The notes under the pieces are model-generated. The model worked only from the letters and a program-made list of their open reading frames with translations. It did not search any database and was not told the DNA's origin. Source: Ectobacillus ponti (GTDB lineage: Bacteria > Bacillota > Bacilli > Bacillales > Bacillaceae_G). Taken from it: DNA of 64,000 bases. Both the position numbers and the translations under genes were made by a program. Shown one piece after another: positions 15,641 to 23,837 of this stretch; positions within the stretch are counted from its first letter, which is position 1; the number at the start of each line of letters is the position of its first letter. The DNA is taken from positions 1 through 64,000 of the forward strand of contig NZ_JANCLT010000006.1 in NCBI RefSeq assembly GCF_024294785.1, read 5' to 3'.

Positions 15641-17674
15641 ATGCATATACAGCTGCTGCAGCAAGTCATGCTGAATACCATTCAGGATCTCGTATTTGTG
15701 ATAGAAGCAGCACCCGGCTATGTATTTCGTTATGTATATATGAATAAGAAAGCAATGAGGCATGCCGGCCTGGATGAAAGCAGCTATGGAAAGACACTTC
15801 AGGAGGTATTGCCGGCCCGGCAGGCAGCCCGGCTGCAGCAGATTTACACAGCAGCAGCTGAGACAGGCACCTTGCAAGTGGTGCATGATCCGATTGAGAC
15901 ACACAGCGGCGAAATGGAGCATTATGAATCGGTGCTGAACCCTGTTACAAGGGTGGGGGAGAAGCTGTATATTGTATGTATCACCCGAAATGTCACAGAT
16001 TGGATCCGCAAGCAGGAGGAGCTTCTGGAGAGCCAAAAGCGCTATTCGTCGCTGATGAAGTATAACAGCGATGCTATTGTGTCTGTTGACCTTGAGGGCT
16101 GCATCATTGGCATCAACCCGGCTGCCGCCGAAATGTTTCATTGCCCGGAAGAAGCATGCAAAGGATGGAAAGCCGCAGAACTGATTCATCCAAAGGATGA
16201 GCAGGAGGTACAGAGGATTTTTGAAGAAACGGTGCAGGGAAAGCCGGTGCGCCGCAGCAGGATCGAGTACAGGCAGAAGGATGGCCTGGTATTTTACATG
16301 GACTTGAAAACAATTCCTATTATTATACAGGATCGGGTCAAAGGCGTGTATTTCATTGCCAGGGACGTGACACAGCAGCTGCTGGATGAGTGGAAAACGG
16401 AGTACTTTGCTTACTATGACCAGCTGACCGGCCTGCAGAACCGCATTTCCTTATCAAAGGCTTTTGATGCGCTTTTGGAGGCTGGCAAGCGCATCGCTGT
16501 ATATATTATTAATTTAAATGAATTTCGTACAATCAATGAGGTATTCGGGCACGAGGCGGGAGACCGGATTCTGCAGCAGGCAGCTGACCGGGCCGTGCAG
16601 GAAGTGGGAGACAGGGGGCAGGTGTTCCGGCGCCACGGCAATCAATTTGTACTGCTGGCCGAACAGGGCGGGGATGCTGCGGCAGCTGCTTTGGCAGAGT
16701 GCCTGCTGGAGACCCTGCAAAAGCCGTTCTCCGTCCATGGCGAGGAAAGGGGGATGAAGGTGAGCATCGGCATCGCCTGCAATCCGAGAGATGGGGAGGA
16801 TGAACAAACGCTGATGAAGCATGCCGATATGGCATTGGAAAAGGCGCGGGAGCAGGGAAGCGGCTGCTATTGCTTGTATGACAGGCAGTTCGATCAGCAG
16901 CGCGAGAAGCTGTTCATGCTGGAGTCCCAGCTGAGCCGGGCCATTCAGCGGCAGGAATTTGCATTATATTATCAGCCGCAGGTGCATATTGAAACGGGAG
17001 AAGTGATTGGCTGGGAAGCGCTGCTGCGCTGGCATAATCAGGAGCTGGGCTTCATAGCGCCGGGTGAATTTATTCCGCTGGCTGAAAAGACAGGATTTAT
17101 TTTACAGATTGATGAGTGGGTGATCTTCGAGGCATGCCGCCAGCTGCGGGAATGGCTGGACCAGGGGCTGCAAGTGGCTCCGGTGTCTGTCAACATTTCC
17201 GCAAGTCAATTCCGTTCCTCCCGTATCCTGGAGCTGACCAAACGGGCCTTGCAGCAATACAGGCTTCCCGCCCGATTGCTGGGGTTGGAGATTACCGAAG
17301 GCGCTCTCGCACAGGAGGAGCACGCCGAAGTCATCTCTGCCAAGCTGCGGGAAATCGGAGTGGCCGTCCATTTGGATGACTTCGGAACAGGCTATTCCTC
17401 CCTGAGCTACCTCAAGCGTCTGCCGATTGATACCCTGAAGATTGACCGTTCGTTTATTCGGGATGTGGAGGGGGATGAATACGACGCCAAAATTACAACC
17501 GCAATCATTCATCTCGCCCGCTCACTGGGAATGAGGGTCATTGTCGAGGGTGTCGAGAATGAAGGGCACATCCGGTTTTTAAGAGACAAAATGGCCTGGT
17601 ACGCACAAGGCTACTATTTCGCAAAACCGCTGCCGGTTGCGGAAGTGGAGAAAATGTATTTGCGCAAGGTATGA
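15641..17674 (+). CDS. PAS-PAS-GGDEF-EAL protein, probably a c-di-GMP phosphodiesterase
   Basis: A 677-residue soluble protein without membrane segments. Two PAS domains (about residues 1-125 and 136-255) precede a GGDEF domain whose active-site loop reads RRHGNQF (about 329-335) instead of RxGGDEF, so cyclase activity is probably lost. The EAL domain keeps the catalytic set: WEALLRW (about 457), EITEGAL, DDFGTGYSSL, LKIDRSF and VEGVE. Expected reaction: hydrolysis of c-di-GMP to pGpG, with the degenerate GGDEF perhaps acting as a GTP sensor and PAS as the input. It occupies the place of yhbD-yhbF in the B. subtilis order. A single gene between two terminators. Confidence 0.9.
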   Translation: MHIQLLQQVMLNTIQDLVFVIEAAPGYVFRYVYMNKKAMRHAGLDESSYGKTLQEVLPARQAARLQQIYTAAAETGTLQVVHDPIETHSGEMEHYESVLNPVTRVGEKLYIVCITRNVTDWIRKQEELLESQKRYSSLMKYNSDAIVSVDLEGCIIGINPAAAEMFHCPEEACKGWKAAELIHPKDEQEVQRIFEETVQGKPVRRSRIEYRQKDGLVFYMDLKTIPIIIQDRVKGVYFIARDVTQQLLDEWKTEYFAYYDQLTGLQNRISLSKAFDALLEAGKRIAVYIINLNEFRTINEVFGHEAGDRILQQAADRAVQEVGDRGQVFRRHGNQFVLLAEQGGDAAAAALAECLLETLQKPFSVHGEERGMKVSIGIACNPRDGEDEQTLMKHADMALEKAREQGSGCYCLYDRQFDQQREKLFMLESQLSRAIQRQEFALYYQPQVHIETGEVIGWEALLRWHNQELGFIAPGEFIPLAEKTGFILQIDEWVIFEACRQLREWLDQGLQVAPVSVNISASQFRSSRILELTKRALQQYRLPARLLGLEITEGALAQEEHAEVISAKLREIGVAVHLDDFGTGYSSLSYLKRLPIDTLKIDRSFIRDVEGDEYDAKITTAIIHLARSLGMRVIVEGVENEGHIRFLRDKMAWYAQGYYFAKPLPVAEVEKMYLRKV

Positions 17675-17708
17675 AAAAAGTGATGGGCACTGAGGTCCAT
17701 CACTTTTT
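17675..17708. terminator. terminator after the c-di-GMP gene
   Basis: AAAAAGTGATGG pairs with CCATCACTTTTT; A and T runs on both sides allow action in both directions. Confidence 0.88.
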
Positions 17709-17846
17709 GCGCTTTTCTTATTGTCCAGCTCCACCGGCCAGCTCACTGCCAGGGAGAACCTGCCCGCATAAAAGGCAAAAAGCGCCTTTTAGCGTCCAGA
17801 ACCTCCCTTCTGTGAGCTGAACGAGCCGGTTGCGCTTTTCTTATTT
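17705..17846. repeat. Bacillaceae-type dispersed palindromic repeat
   Basis: The segment begins and ends with TGCGCTTTTCTTATT and contains imperfect long inverted arms: CAGCTCAC...AGGGAG...CCTG on the left and CAG..CCTCCCT...GTGAGCTG on the right, with a central AAAAGGC/GCCTTTT hairpin. Intergenic elements with the same TTTTGCGCTTTTCTTATTG start are known to recur in Bacillaceae genomes; membership is from memory and should be tested by search. A partial inverted copy lies at 20083-20114. Confidence 0.6.
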
Positions 17847-17930
17847 TGTTCCCGGCTTATCGTTGTAGCCAGCTGTGAAAATCGCGCTTATGAACGCTGC
17901 CATAACCCCAATAATCAATACGAGTTTCAT
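17841..17930 (-). CDS. 29-residue single-span membrane peptide
   Basis: The product starts MKLVLIIGVMAAFISA and ends GYNDKPGTK: one hydrophobic helix with a short charged tail. A GGAGG ribosome site lies 7 nt before the ATG, and TATAAT is found on the same strand about 35 nt further upstream. Read-through upstream in the same frame covers the promoter and is not taken as coding. It is divergent from prkA. Function unknown; small membrane peptides of this size occur throughout Bacillus as regulators of membrane enzymes, but nothing here identifies a partner. Confidence 0.6.
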   Translation of the reverse strand: MKLVLIIGVMAAFISAIFTAGYNDKPGTK

Positions 17931-18058
17931 TTCAATTCCTCCCTTTGTGTCATATTCCCCAATATCCTCATTATAGCGAATTTTTCCTCCCGGATGTTGT
18001 ACGAATTCAGAAAGTTTTTGCAAGAAAATCTCCTTGCGTCTTGTTTTCGGATTCATGC

Positions 18059-18087
18059 GAATGTTCGGGGACATCCTCGCATAGAGT
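18059..18087 (+). promoter_or_regulatory. sigma-E-like sporulation promoter of prkA
   Basis: GAATGTT, 14-nt spacer, CATAGAGT. It differs by one base in each box from the B. subtilis sigma-E consensus (kmATATT, 14, CATACANT). The -10 box is about 43 nt before the prkA start. prkA and yhbH belong to the mother-cell sigma-E programme in B. subtilis. Confidence 0.65.
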
Positions 18088-18129
18088 TATAATAATCCTT
18101 TTTGAACAAGACAATGGGGGAGGTCCAGA

Positions 18130-20025
18130 ATGGATATTTTAAAGAAAATTGAGCAGCACCGCATCGAAGAACAACGGATGAAGTGGGAAGGGACATTCGG
18201 GGAGTATTTGGAGATCGTCAAGGAAAAGCCGTGGGTCGCACAAACTGCGCACTCCCGCATTTACAATATGATTAAGGATGCCGGCATTAAAGAGGTGGAA
18301 GGCAAAAAGCGGTACAGCTTCTTCAGCAATCAGCTGTTTGGTTTGGAGGAGGCGCTGGAGCGTCTCGTGGAGGAGTATTTTCATCCATCAGCGAAGCGCT
18401 TGGATGTAAGAAAGCGGATTTTGCTGCTGATGGGACCAGTGAGCGGCGGTAAGTCCACTCTGGTGACGATGTTGAAGCGCGGTCTGGAAGCTTATTCGCA
18501 TTCAGATGCGGGAGCAATCTTTGCCATTAAGGGCTGCCCGATGCATGAAGATCCTCTCCACCTGATTCCGCATCATTTACGGGAGGATTTCTACAAGGAA
18601 TACGGCATCCGGATTGAGGGCAACCTGTCGCCGCTCAACCTGATGCGCCTGGAGAAGGAATATGGCGGCCGGATTGAAGATGTGCTGGTGGAGCGCATTT
18701 TCTTATCAGAAGACCGCCGCGTCGGCATCGGCACCTTCAGCCCGTCCGATCCGAAGTCGCAGGATATTGCTGACCTCACCGGCAGCATCGATTTCTCGAC
18801 CATCGCGGAGTTCGGCTCTGAGTCTGACCCGCGCGCCTATCGCTTCGACGGTGAATTGAACAAGGCGAATCGCGGTATGATGGAGTTCCAGGAGATGCTG
18901 AAGTGCGATGAGAAATTCCTCTGGCACCTGCTGTCACTGACGCAGGAGGGCAACTTTAAGGCCGGGCGTTTCGCTCTCATTTCCGCAGATGAGCTGATCA
19001 TTGCCCATACGAATGAAACGGAGTACCGCTCCTTTATTTCAAATAAGAAGAACGAGGCGCTGCATTCCCGTATCATCGTCATGCCGGTACCGTATAACCT
19101 GCGGGTGAGCGAGGAAGAGCGCATTTATGAAAAGATGATTAAGGAAAGCGATGTGTCCAACGTCCACATTGCGCCGCACACACTGCGTGTCGCTGCGATG
19201 TTCACGATCCTGACGCGCCTGAAGGATCCGAAGCGGCCGGATATTGACCTTATTAAGAAGATGCGCCTGTATGACGGCGAACTGGTGGAGGGCTACAACT
19301 CCATTGATGTAGAAGAGATGAAGCGCGAATATCAGGATGAGGGCATGGGCGGCATTGATCCGCGCTACGTCATCAACCGGATTTCTTCCACGATCATCCG
19401 CAAGGAGATTCCATCCATCAACGCGCTGGATGTGCTCCGTTCCCTGAAGGATGGCCTGGACCAGCATCCGTCCATCAGCAATGAAGACCGCGAGCGTTAT
19501 ATGAACTTCATTTCCTTGGCGCGCAAGGAATATGACGATATTGCCAAGCGCGAGGTGCAGAAGGCATTCGTATATTCCTACGAGGAATCCGCCAAGACGC
19601 TCATGGACAACTACTTGGACAACGTGGAGGCATATTGCAACAAATCCAAGCTGCGTGACCCGCTCACCGGCGAGGAGATGAGCCCGGATGAGAAGCTGAT
19701 GCGGTCCATTGAAGAGCAAATCGGCATCTCTGAAAATGCGAAAAAAGCTTTCCGGGAAGAGATTCTCATCCGGATTTCCGCTTATGCGCGCAAAGGGCAG
19801 CGGTTCAACTACAATTCTCATGAGCGGCTGCGCGAAGCCATCCAGAAGAAGCTGTTTGCTGACCTGAAGGACGTGGTGAAAATCACGACCTCCTCCAAGA
19901 CGCCGGACGAAAGCCAGCTGAAGAAAATCAACGAAGTCGTCGTGCGCTTGATAGATGAATACGGCTACAACTCTACATCAGCAAACGAATTGCTGCGCTA
20001 TGTAGGAAGCCTGCTGAACCGATAA
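18130..20025 (+). CDS. prkA: PrkA, AAA+ protein kinase/protease of sporulation
   Basis: A 631-residue cytoplasmic protein with an AAA_PrkA domain (Walker A GPVSGGKST near residues 101-109) and a C-terminal kinase-like PrkA domain. It matches the length and sequence style of B. subtilis PrkA, a Ser kinase/ATP-dependent protease-like factor that promotes sigma-K-dependent sporulation events. Start ATG follows GGGGGAGG by 6 nt. A sigma-E-like promoter lies upstream, and yhbH follows after a terminator and a 310-nt spacer, keeping the usual prkA-yhbH order. Confidence 0.95.
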   Translation: MDILKKIEQHRIEEQRMKWEGTFGEYLEIVKEKPWVAQTAHSRIYNMIKDAGIKEVEGKKRYSFFSNQLFGLEEALERLVEEYFHPSAKRLDVRKRILLLMGPVSGGKSTLVTMLKRGLEAYSHSDAGAIFAIKGCPMHEDPLHLIPHHLREDFYKEYGIRIEGNLSPLNLMRLEKEYGGRIEDVLVERIFLSEDRRVGIGTFSPSDPKSQDIADLTGSIDFSTIAEFGSESDPRAYRFDGELNKANRGMMEFQEMLKCDEKFLWHLLSLTQEGNFKAGRFALISADELIIAHTNETEYRSFISNKKNEALHSRIIVMPVPYNLRVSEEERIYEKMIKESDVSNVHIAPHTLRVAAMFTILTRLKDPKRPDIDLIKKMRLYDGELVEGYNSIDVEEMKREYQDEGMGGIDPRYVINRISSTIIRKEIPSINALDVLRSLKDGLDQHPSISNEDRERYMNFISLARKEYDDIAKREVQKAFVYSYEESAKTLMDNYLDNVEAYCNKSKLRDPLTGEEMSPDEKLMRSIEEQIGISENAKKAFREEILIRISAYARKGQRFNYNSHERLREAIQKKLFADLKDVVKITTSSKTPDESQLKKINEVVVRLIDEYGYNSTSANELLRYVGSLLNR

Positions 20026-20032
20026 ACGACAG

Positions 20033-20064
20033 AAAAAGTATGCCGCTCCTGGCATGCTTTTTTT
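20033..20064 (+). terminator. terminator after prkA
   Basis: AAAAAG.ATGCC pairs with GGCAT.CTTTTTTT around GCTCCT. Confidence 0.82.
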
Positions 20065-20082
20065 GTCCCTATACAAGAAAAG

Positions 20083-20114
20083 CGAAGGGGACTCGTTCAG
20101 CTCCCAGGAAAGAA
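20083..20114. repeat. partial inverted copy of the 17.7-kb repeat
   Basis: AAGAAAAGCG...CTCGTTCAGCTC is the reverse complement of the right end of the element at 17705-17846 with an altered 7-nt middle, so it is a truncated or decayed copy in the opposite orientation. Confidence 0.5.
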
Positions 20115-20229
20115 TATGCCTGTCCCAAACAAAATTGAGTCAACCGGCAGGCTAAATTATTTGTCAATTATTTGTAGCGTATGCATATGATAGAGTAACC
20201 AACCATAACAGGAAATAATGCAAAAGACC

Positions 20230-20288
20230 GACACAATACCATATGTTGCTTCATACACGTATGTGCAACACTTCGGAAATATTGTGTC
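20230..20288. other. nested inverted repeats before yhbH
   Basis: Outer arms GACACAAT (20230-20237) and ATTGTGTC (20281-20288) enclose a hairpin with arms TGTTGC..CATAC and GTATG.GCAACA (20244-20270). The rest of the 310-nt prkA-yhbH gap shows only a tandem ATTATTTGT pair near 20155-20180; I found no confident sigma-E promoter for yhbH. Confidence 0.5.
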
Positions 20289-20375
20289 ATTTTCTTTACG
20301 GTGGTTTCTGACTTTTCATATGTATACAAGGTTTCGGGGGAAAATCCAATCTCAATGATTAGGGAGGGAAGAAAC

Positions 20376-21551
20376 GTGAGTCAGGACAATAAAAACAATT
20401 ATACGATTGCCAGAGAGAATTGGTCCCTCCACAGAAAAGGATATGACGATCAACAAAGGCACCAGGAGAAGGTACAGGAGGCAATCAAAAACAATCTGGC
20501 CGATTTGATCACGGAAGAAAGCATCATCATGTCAAACGGACGCGACGTCGTGAAGATTCCGATTCGGTCTTTGGATGAATATAAAATTCGCTATAATTAC
20601 GATAAAAATAAGCACGTCGGCCAAGGAAACGGCGGCAGCAAGGTTGGGGACGTCGTGGCCCGGGACGGCTCCGGCGGCACACCGCAAAAGGGTGCCGGCA
20701 AAGGAAAGGGTGCCGGCGACCAGGCTGGCGAGGATTACTACGAGGCAGAGGTATCCATCATCGAGCTGGAGCAGGCGCTCTTCAGCCAGCTGGAGCTGCC
20801 GAACCTGCAGCGCAAGCAAACAGATGAAAACCGGGTGGAGCACATTGAATTCAATGATGTCCGCAAAACCGGCCTCATGGGCAACATCGATAAGAAGAAG
20901 ACCATGATGTCCGCCTACAAGCGGAACGCCATGAGCGGCACACCGTCGTTCTATCCCATCCGGCAGGAGGACCTGAAGTTCCGCACCTGGAATGAGGTGC
21001 TGAAGCCGGAATCCAAGGCTGTCGTACTCGCCATGATGGATACGAGCGGCTCGATGGGCATCTGGGAGAAGTACATGGCCCGCAGCTTTTTCTTCTGGAT
21101 GGCGCGCTTCCTGCGCACTAAATATGAATCTGTCGATATCGAATTTATCGCCCATCACACAGAGGCAAAGGTCGTATCCGAAGATGACTTCTTCTCCAAG
21201 GGAGAAAGCGGCGGCACCATCTGCTCCTCCGCCTACCGCAAGGCGCTGGAGCTCGTGGATACGAAATATTCGCCGGAGCGCTATAACATCTATCCATTCC
21301 ACTTCTCCGATGGAGATAATCTGACATCCGACAATGCCCGCTGCGTGAAGCTGGTGCAGGAGCTTATTAAAGTATCCAACATGTTCGGGTACGGGGAAGT
21401 TAACCAATATAACCGTCATTCTACACTGATGTCCGCATATAAAAATATTCACGACGAGAAGTTCCGCTATTATATCCTCAAGCAAAAGTCCGATGTGTTC
21501 AACGCGATGAAGAGCTTCTTCCGCCAGGAGGCGAAGGAGAAGAGCAGTTGA
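20376..21551 (+). CDS. yhbH: sporulation protein YhbH (VWA-like, DUF444)
   Basis: A 391-residue protein matching B. subtilis YhbH in length and sequence (start region [12 protein letters not shown], then [24 protein letters not shown]). The C-terminal half has a von Willebrand A-like fold with a metal-site motif MMDTSGSMG and the block [17 protein letters not shown]. Its usual partner is PrkA; in Gram-negatives the equivalents are YeaG/YeaH. The GTG at 20376 is taken as start because AGGGAGGG lies 7-8 nt upstream and the family starts here; the frame stays open 25 codons further upstream. Fragments of this gene's 3' end recur at 26063 and 35055. Confidence 0.94.
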   Translation: MSQDNKNNYTIARENWSLHRKGYDDQQRHQEKVQEAIKNNLADLITEESIIMSNGRDVVKIPIRSLDEYKIRYNYDKNKHVGQGNGGSKVGDVVARDGSGGTPQKGAGKGKGAGDQAGEDYYEAEVSIIELEQALFSQLELPNLQRKQTDENRVEHIEFNDVRKTGLMGNIDKKKTMMSAYKRNAMSGTPSFYPIRQEDLKFRTWNEVLKPESKAVVLAMMDTSGSMGIWEKYMARSFFFWMARFLRTKYESVDIEFIAHHTEAKVVSEDDFFSKGESGGTICSSAYRKALELVDTKYSPERYNIYPFHFSDGDNLTSDNARCVKLVQELIKVSNMFGYGEVNQYNRHSTLMSAYKNIHDEKFRYYILKQKSDVFNAMKSFFRQEAKEKSS

Positions 21552-21558
21552 TGGGAGG

Positions 21559-21593
21559 CCCTGCGTACGGTGTGCGCAGGGTTTTTTATTTTT
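21559..21593 (+). terminator. terminator of yhbH
   Basis: CCCTGCG and CGCAGGG around TACGGTG.TG, followed by TTTTTTATTTTT. Near copies of this hairpin occur at 26141 and 35082. The following 21594-21882 holds no gene that I can recognise. Confidence 0.85.
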
Positions 21594-21882
21594 GTATCAT
21601 GTATCGTCCGAATGGCTGTTGTTTCTGTTGGATACGTAGCCCTTATAGTGAAAGCAAGAGAGATCCCTGAGGAGCCTCGGTTAAGACAACGCTGGGTTCC
21701 TAGTTAGGCAGCCTCTGTTCATGATAAAGAAATACTTGTTTCGTATGCGATGTGAATTGGCAGTCCGTTTGAAGGTCAGTAGGAGATGAGGACAAACTTC
21801 CGATATAATGGTTATGAAGGGCTTTAGCTTGTTTTTGCTATAGCTGGAAGTGACTCCATACTCCTTGAAGGGGGAGAAACGA

Positions 21883-22053
21883 ATGAATGAACAAAGCTTT
21901 CGCGACCGTATTATGGACGAGTTTAAGCATATTGTTTTAAGTGAACTGCATAAGGAGAATGTCCGGGTGTATCTCTTTGGGTCATGGGCGCGTCAGGAAG
22001 AGAGGCAGAGTTCGGATATAGGTATTCTTTCATTGGCGGTAACGGAACTATAG
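21883..22053 (+). pseudogene. truncated MNT-type nucleotidyltransferase
   Basis: After GGGGGAG and an ATG at 21883 the reading frame gives the start of a minimal nucleotidyltransferase: VRVYLFGSWARQEERQSSDI is the GSxAR...SDI active-site block. The frame then stops after 56 residues, where complete proteins continue with the second catalytic Asp and about 50 more residues. The sequence beyond (22054-22117) instead resembles the 3' end of jetD, so the gene was cut and fused to other DNA. MNT proteins are often antitoxins paired with HEPN toxins; no partner remains. Confidence 0.65.
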
Positions 22054-22064
22054 GCCTTTTCATA

Positions 22065-22117
22065 CAAGAGGGACTTACTGCCCGGTTCTGTGAGAATACA
22101 AAGAGAGGTTACAGCAA
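22065..22117 (+). pseudogene. relic of a jetD 3' end
   Basis: Read in frame with 22065 the DNA gives QEGLTARFCENTKRG, against QEGLTARLCEDIKRS at the end of the intact JetD (34861-34917). The homology continues into the following CCCTGTATG/CATACAGGG terminator. So a second Wadjet locus, or an earlier position of this one, once ended here beside yhbH. Confidence 0.65.
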
Positions 22118-22160
22118 AGAAGGAAAGCCCTGTATGCCGCATACAGGGCTTTCCTTCTTA
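22118..22160. terminator. bidirectional terminator
   Basis: AAGGAAAGCCCTGTATG pairs with CATACAGGGCTTTCCTT around CCG, with A-rich and T-rich flanks. It ends the minus-strand sigma/PadR/FtsW-like operon and resembles the hairpin after jetD. Confidence 0.82.
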
Positions 22161-23423
22161 TTTACTGGCTGCCGTCACCAAATGCCGGCGGCGGCAAACA
22201 CTCAGTGCCAGACCAAACAGAAAAGAATTCAGTAGGGTGGAGGTAAAGCCGTAGCTGACAAAAGGTACATCAATGGAGGTCAGCGGGAGGAAGCCGGCAA
22301 TCATGCCCATGTTGTAGGCGCATTGGACAGCAAAGAAAGTAAGGATGCCGGCCAGCAGATTTCTGCCGAAGCCCGTTCTTGTCTGCCGCAGCAAGACGGC
22401 CATTCTAAATAATAGGAGAATGAGTACAGCGATCAGCATGCCCATAGCAACCCAGCCATAGGATTGGGCAACGTCCACCAAAACCAGTTCGCCGGCAGGA
22501 TTCGAGATATATGTTGAAGAACCGGCACCAAACCAGCCTCCTGAAGCAATCAATTCCCGAATCTTCACGTACATAAAGCCGTTTCCATGCGCATCTGCCT
22601 TCGGGTGAAGAAAGGCCAATAGGCGCTCCGTCCGATACGGAATGCGGGTGAACCAAAAGAGGACAGCCGCCGCTATGGACAATCCGGCTCCGGCTACAGT
22701 CAGGATACGTGAAATACTCCAGCAAATGGAGCTCTTGAAAAGCAGGATCAGTACAACCAGACTGTATATCATGGCTGCCGGCAGGCTTGACAGAAGGAAA
22801 GACAGCATAGTAATCGCATACACAGGAATCATCATGCGCAGCTTTGCATGGCTGTTAACGGAATATGCAGCCCAAAATAGAAACAGAAAGGGCAAAGCAG
22901 CATCACTGGAAATATAGCCAATGCCATAAATGGCGAAATAGGGATGTGCCTGTATGGTTGCCGTAGGAAAATAAGCTACCGGGACAAGAATCCCTGTACC
23001 GAGGCCGAGAAACCACCAGCAGTAACGCTCCAGCTTCCGATAATCCAGCATCATCGTTGTAGCAGCTATGATGAGAGCGAGAACAATATGTATCAGCCGG
23101 TTGGAAAGCAAATGTGAATATAATGCTGGTATGTGCAGGAGCGGCAGCAGCCCCATTGCAAATGCCAGCGTGAACAGACTGATGAGCATCCAATCTGTTT
23201 TGGGCCGGTGCAGCTTATTGAACTGCCTGCCAAGCTCAATTGGATTGCCCATTTGTTTGACTGCCGTTTCCTCGGCTTCCGCCTCTGATACCCCCTTTGC
23301 CAGCAGCTGTGCCTTGGACCGGGATAAGTGATGCAGCAGCTCCATGCGGACGAAGTCCTTTGCCTCCTTGGATTTAATATGCTGCAATACTGTTGTCAGA
23401 AAGCTATCCTTACAGCTGTTCAT
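22158..23423 (-). CDS. FtsW/RodA/SpoVE-family protein with permease-prefix domain
   Basis: A 421-residue membrane protein. The first 75 residues are a HAAS/permease-prefix-like helical bundle (MELLHHLSRSKAQLLAKGVSEAEAEETAVKQMGNP); the rest forms about ten membrane helices with late SEDS-like blocks (VDVAQSYGWVAMG, FFAVQCAYNMGMIAGFLPLTSIDVPFVSYG). SEDS proteins polymerise peptidoglycan glycan strands, but this subgroup is divergent. It overlaps the PadR gene by 14 nt and has its own GAAGGGTGG site. Its place in a sigma-PadR operon suggests an envelope-stress role, perhaps with the prefix domain contacting the PadR protein; that is inference. Confidence 0.8.
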   Translation of the reverse strand: MNSCKDSFLTTVLQHIKSKEAKDFVRMELLHHLSRSKAQLLAKGVSEAEAEETAVKQMGNPIELGRQFNKLHRPKTDWMLISLFTLAFAMGLLPLLHIPALYSHLLSNRLIHIVLALIIAATTMMLDYRKLERYCWWFLGLGTGILVPVAYFPTATIQAHPYFAIYGIGYISSDAALPFLFLFWAAYSVNSHAKLRMMIPVYAITMLSFLLSSLPAAMIYSLVVLILLFKSSICWSISRILTVAGAGLSIAAAVLFWFTRIPYRTERLLAFLHPKADAHGNGFMYVKIRELIASGGWFGAGSSTYISNPAGELVLVDVAQSYGWVAMGMLIAVLILLLFRMAVLLRQTRTGFGRNLLAGILTFFAVQCAYNMGMIAGFLPLTSIDVPFVSYGFTSTLLNSFLFGLALSVCRRRHLVTAASK

Positions 23424-23835
23424 GCAGCAACCACCCTTCCAGCAGCTTTTGCAGCGCCGAACCGGCATTGGTTTTTTCAGCAGTGTGCAGCAGCTTGCTT
23501 CCTTTGCGGGTAAGCGAATAATATTTGCCTTCGTTTTCTGTCCAGCGGGCCTGCAGCTGTCCTTTTTGCTCTAAATGATGCAGCAGCATATACAGACTGC
23601 CCTCATGATTTTCGAAGGAAACAATCCCTCTTGCGTGCAACAGCGCGCTTAGCTCAAACCCTGTTTTCTCTTTTGTGAGCAGCTGCAGCACTGCAAGCAA
23701 TATGTCCTTCTCCGTCTTCTCGGCCAGTCTGTTTACTTTTTGTTGAATTTGCTTTTGCTGCTGTTCTGTAAAAGTAAGTTGAGAAAATGTGTGCTGCTTC
23801 ATGGCTTTTTTCAAATGTTTAAGGCGTTCTTCCAT
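23410..23835 (-). CDS. PadR-like winged-helix regulator
   Basis: A 141-residue protein: a charged N-terminal helix rich in Gln/Lys, then a PadR-type winged helix (ILLAVLQLLTKEKTGFELSALL ... GSLYMLLHHLEQKGQLQARWTENEGKYYSLTRKG) and a short helical tail. PadR proteins are dimeric repressors, commonly encoded beside genes with HAAS/permease-prefix domains, as here. GGAGGG lies 6 nt before the ATG. It lies between the ECF sigma gene and the FtsW-like gene in one operon. Confidence 0.82.
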   Translation of the reverse strand: MEERLKHLKKAMKQHTFSQLTFTEQQQKQIQQKVNRLAEKTEKDILLAVLQLLTKEKTGFELSALLHARGIVSFENHEGSLYMLLHHLEQKGQLQARWTENEGKYYSLTRKGSKLLHTAEKTNAGSALQKLLEGWLLHEQL

Positions 23836-23837
23836 TC

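Noticed and set aside
17705-17846. CRISPR array
   Set aside because: The repeated elements are inverted arms and a pair of termini, not regularly spaced direct repeats; no other CRISPR-like array is visible in the window.
17931-18074. Longer version of the 29-residue peptide with a 48-residue N-terminal extension
   Set aside because: The extension covers the TATAAT box and lacks its own ribosome site, while GGAGG precedes the inner ATG.
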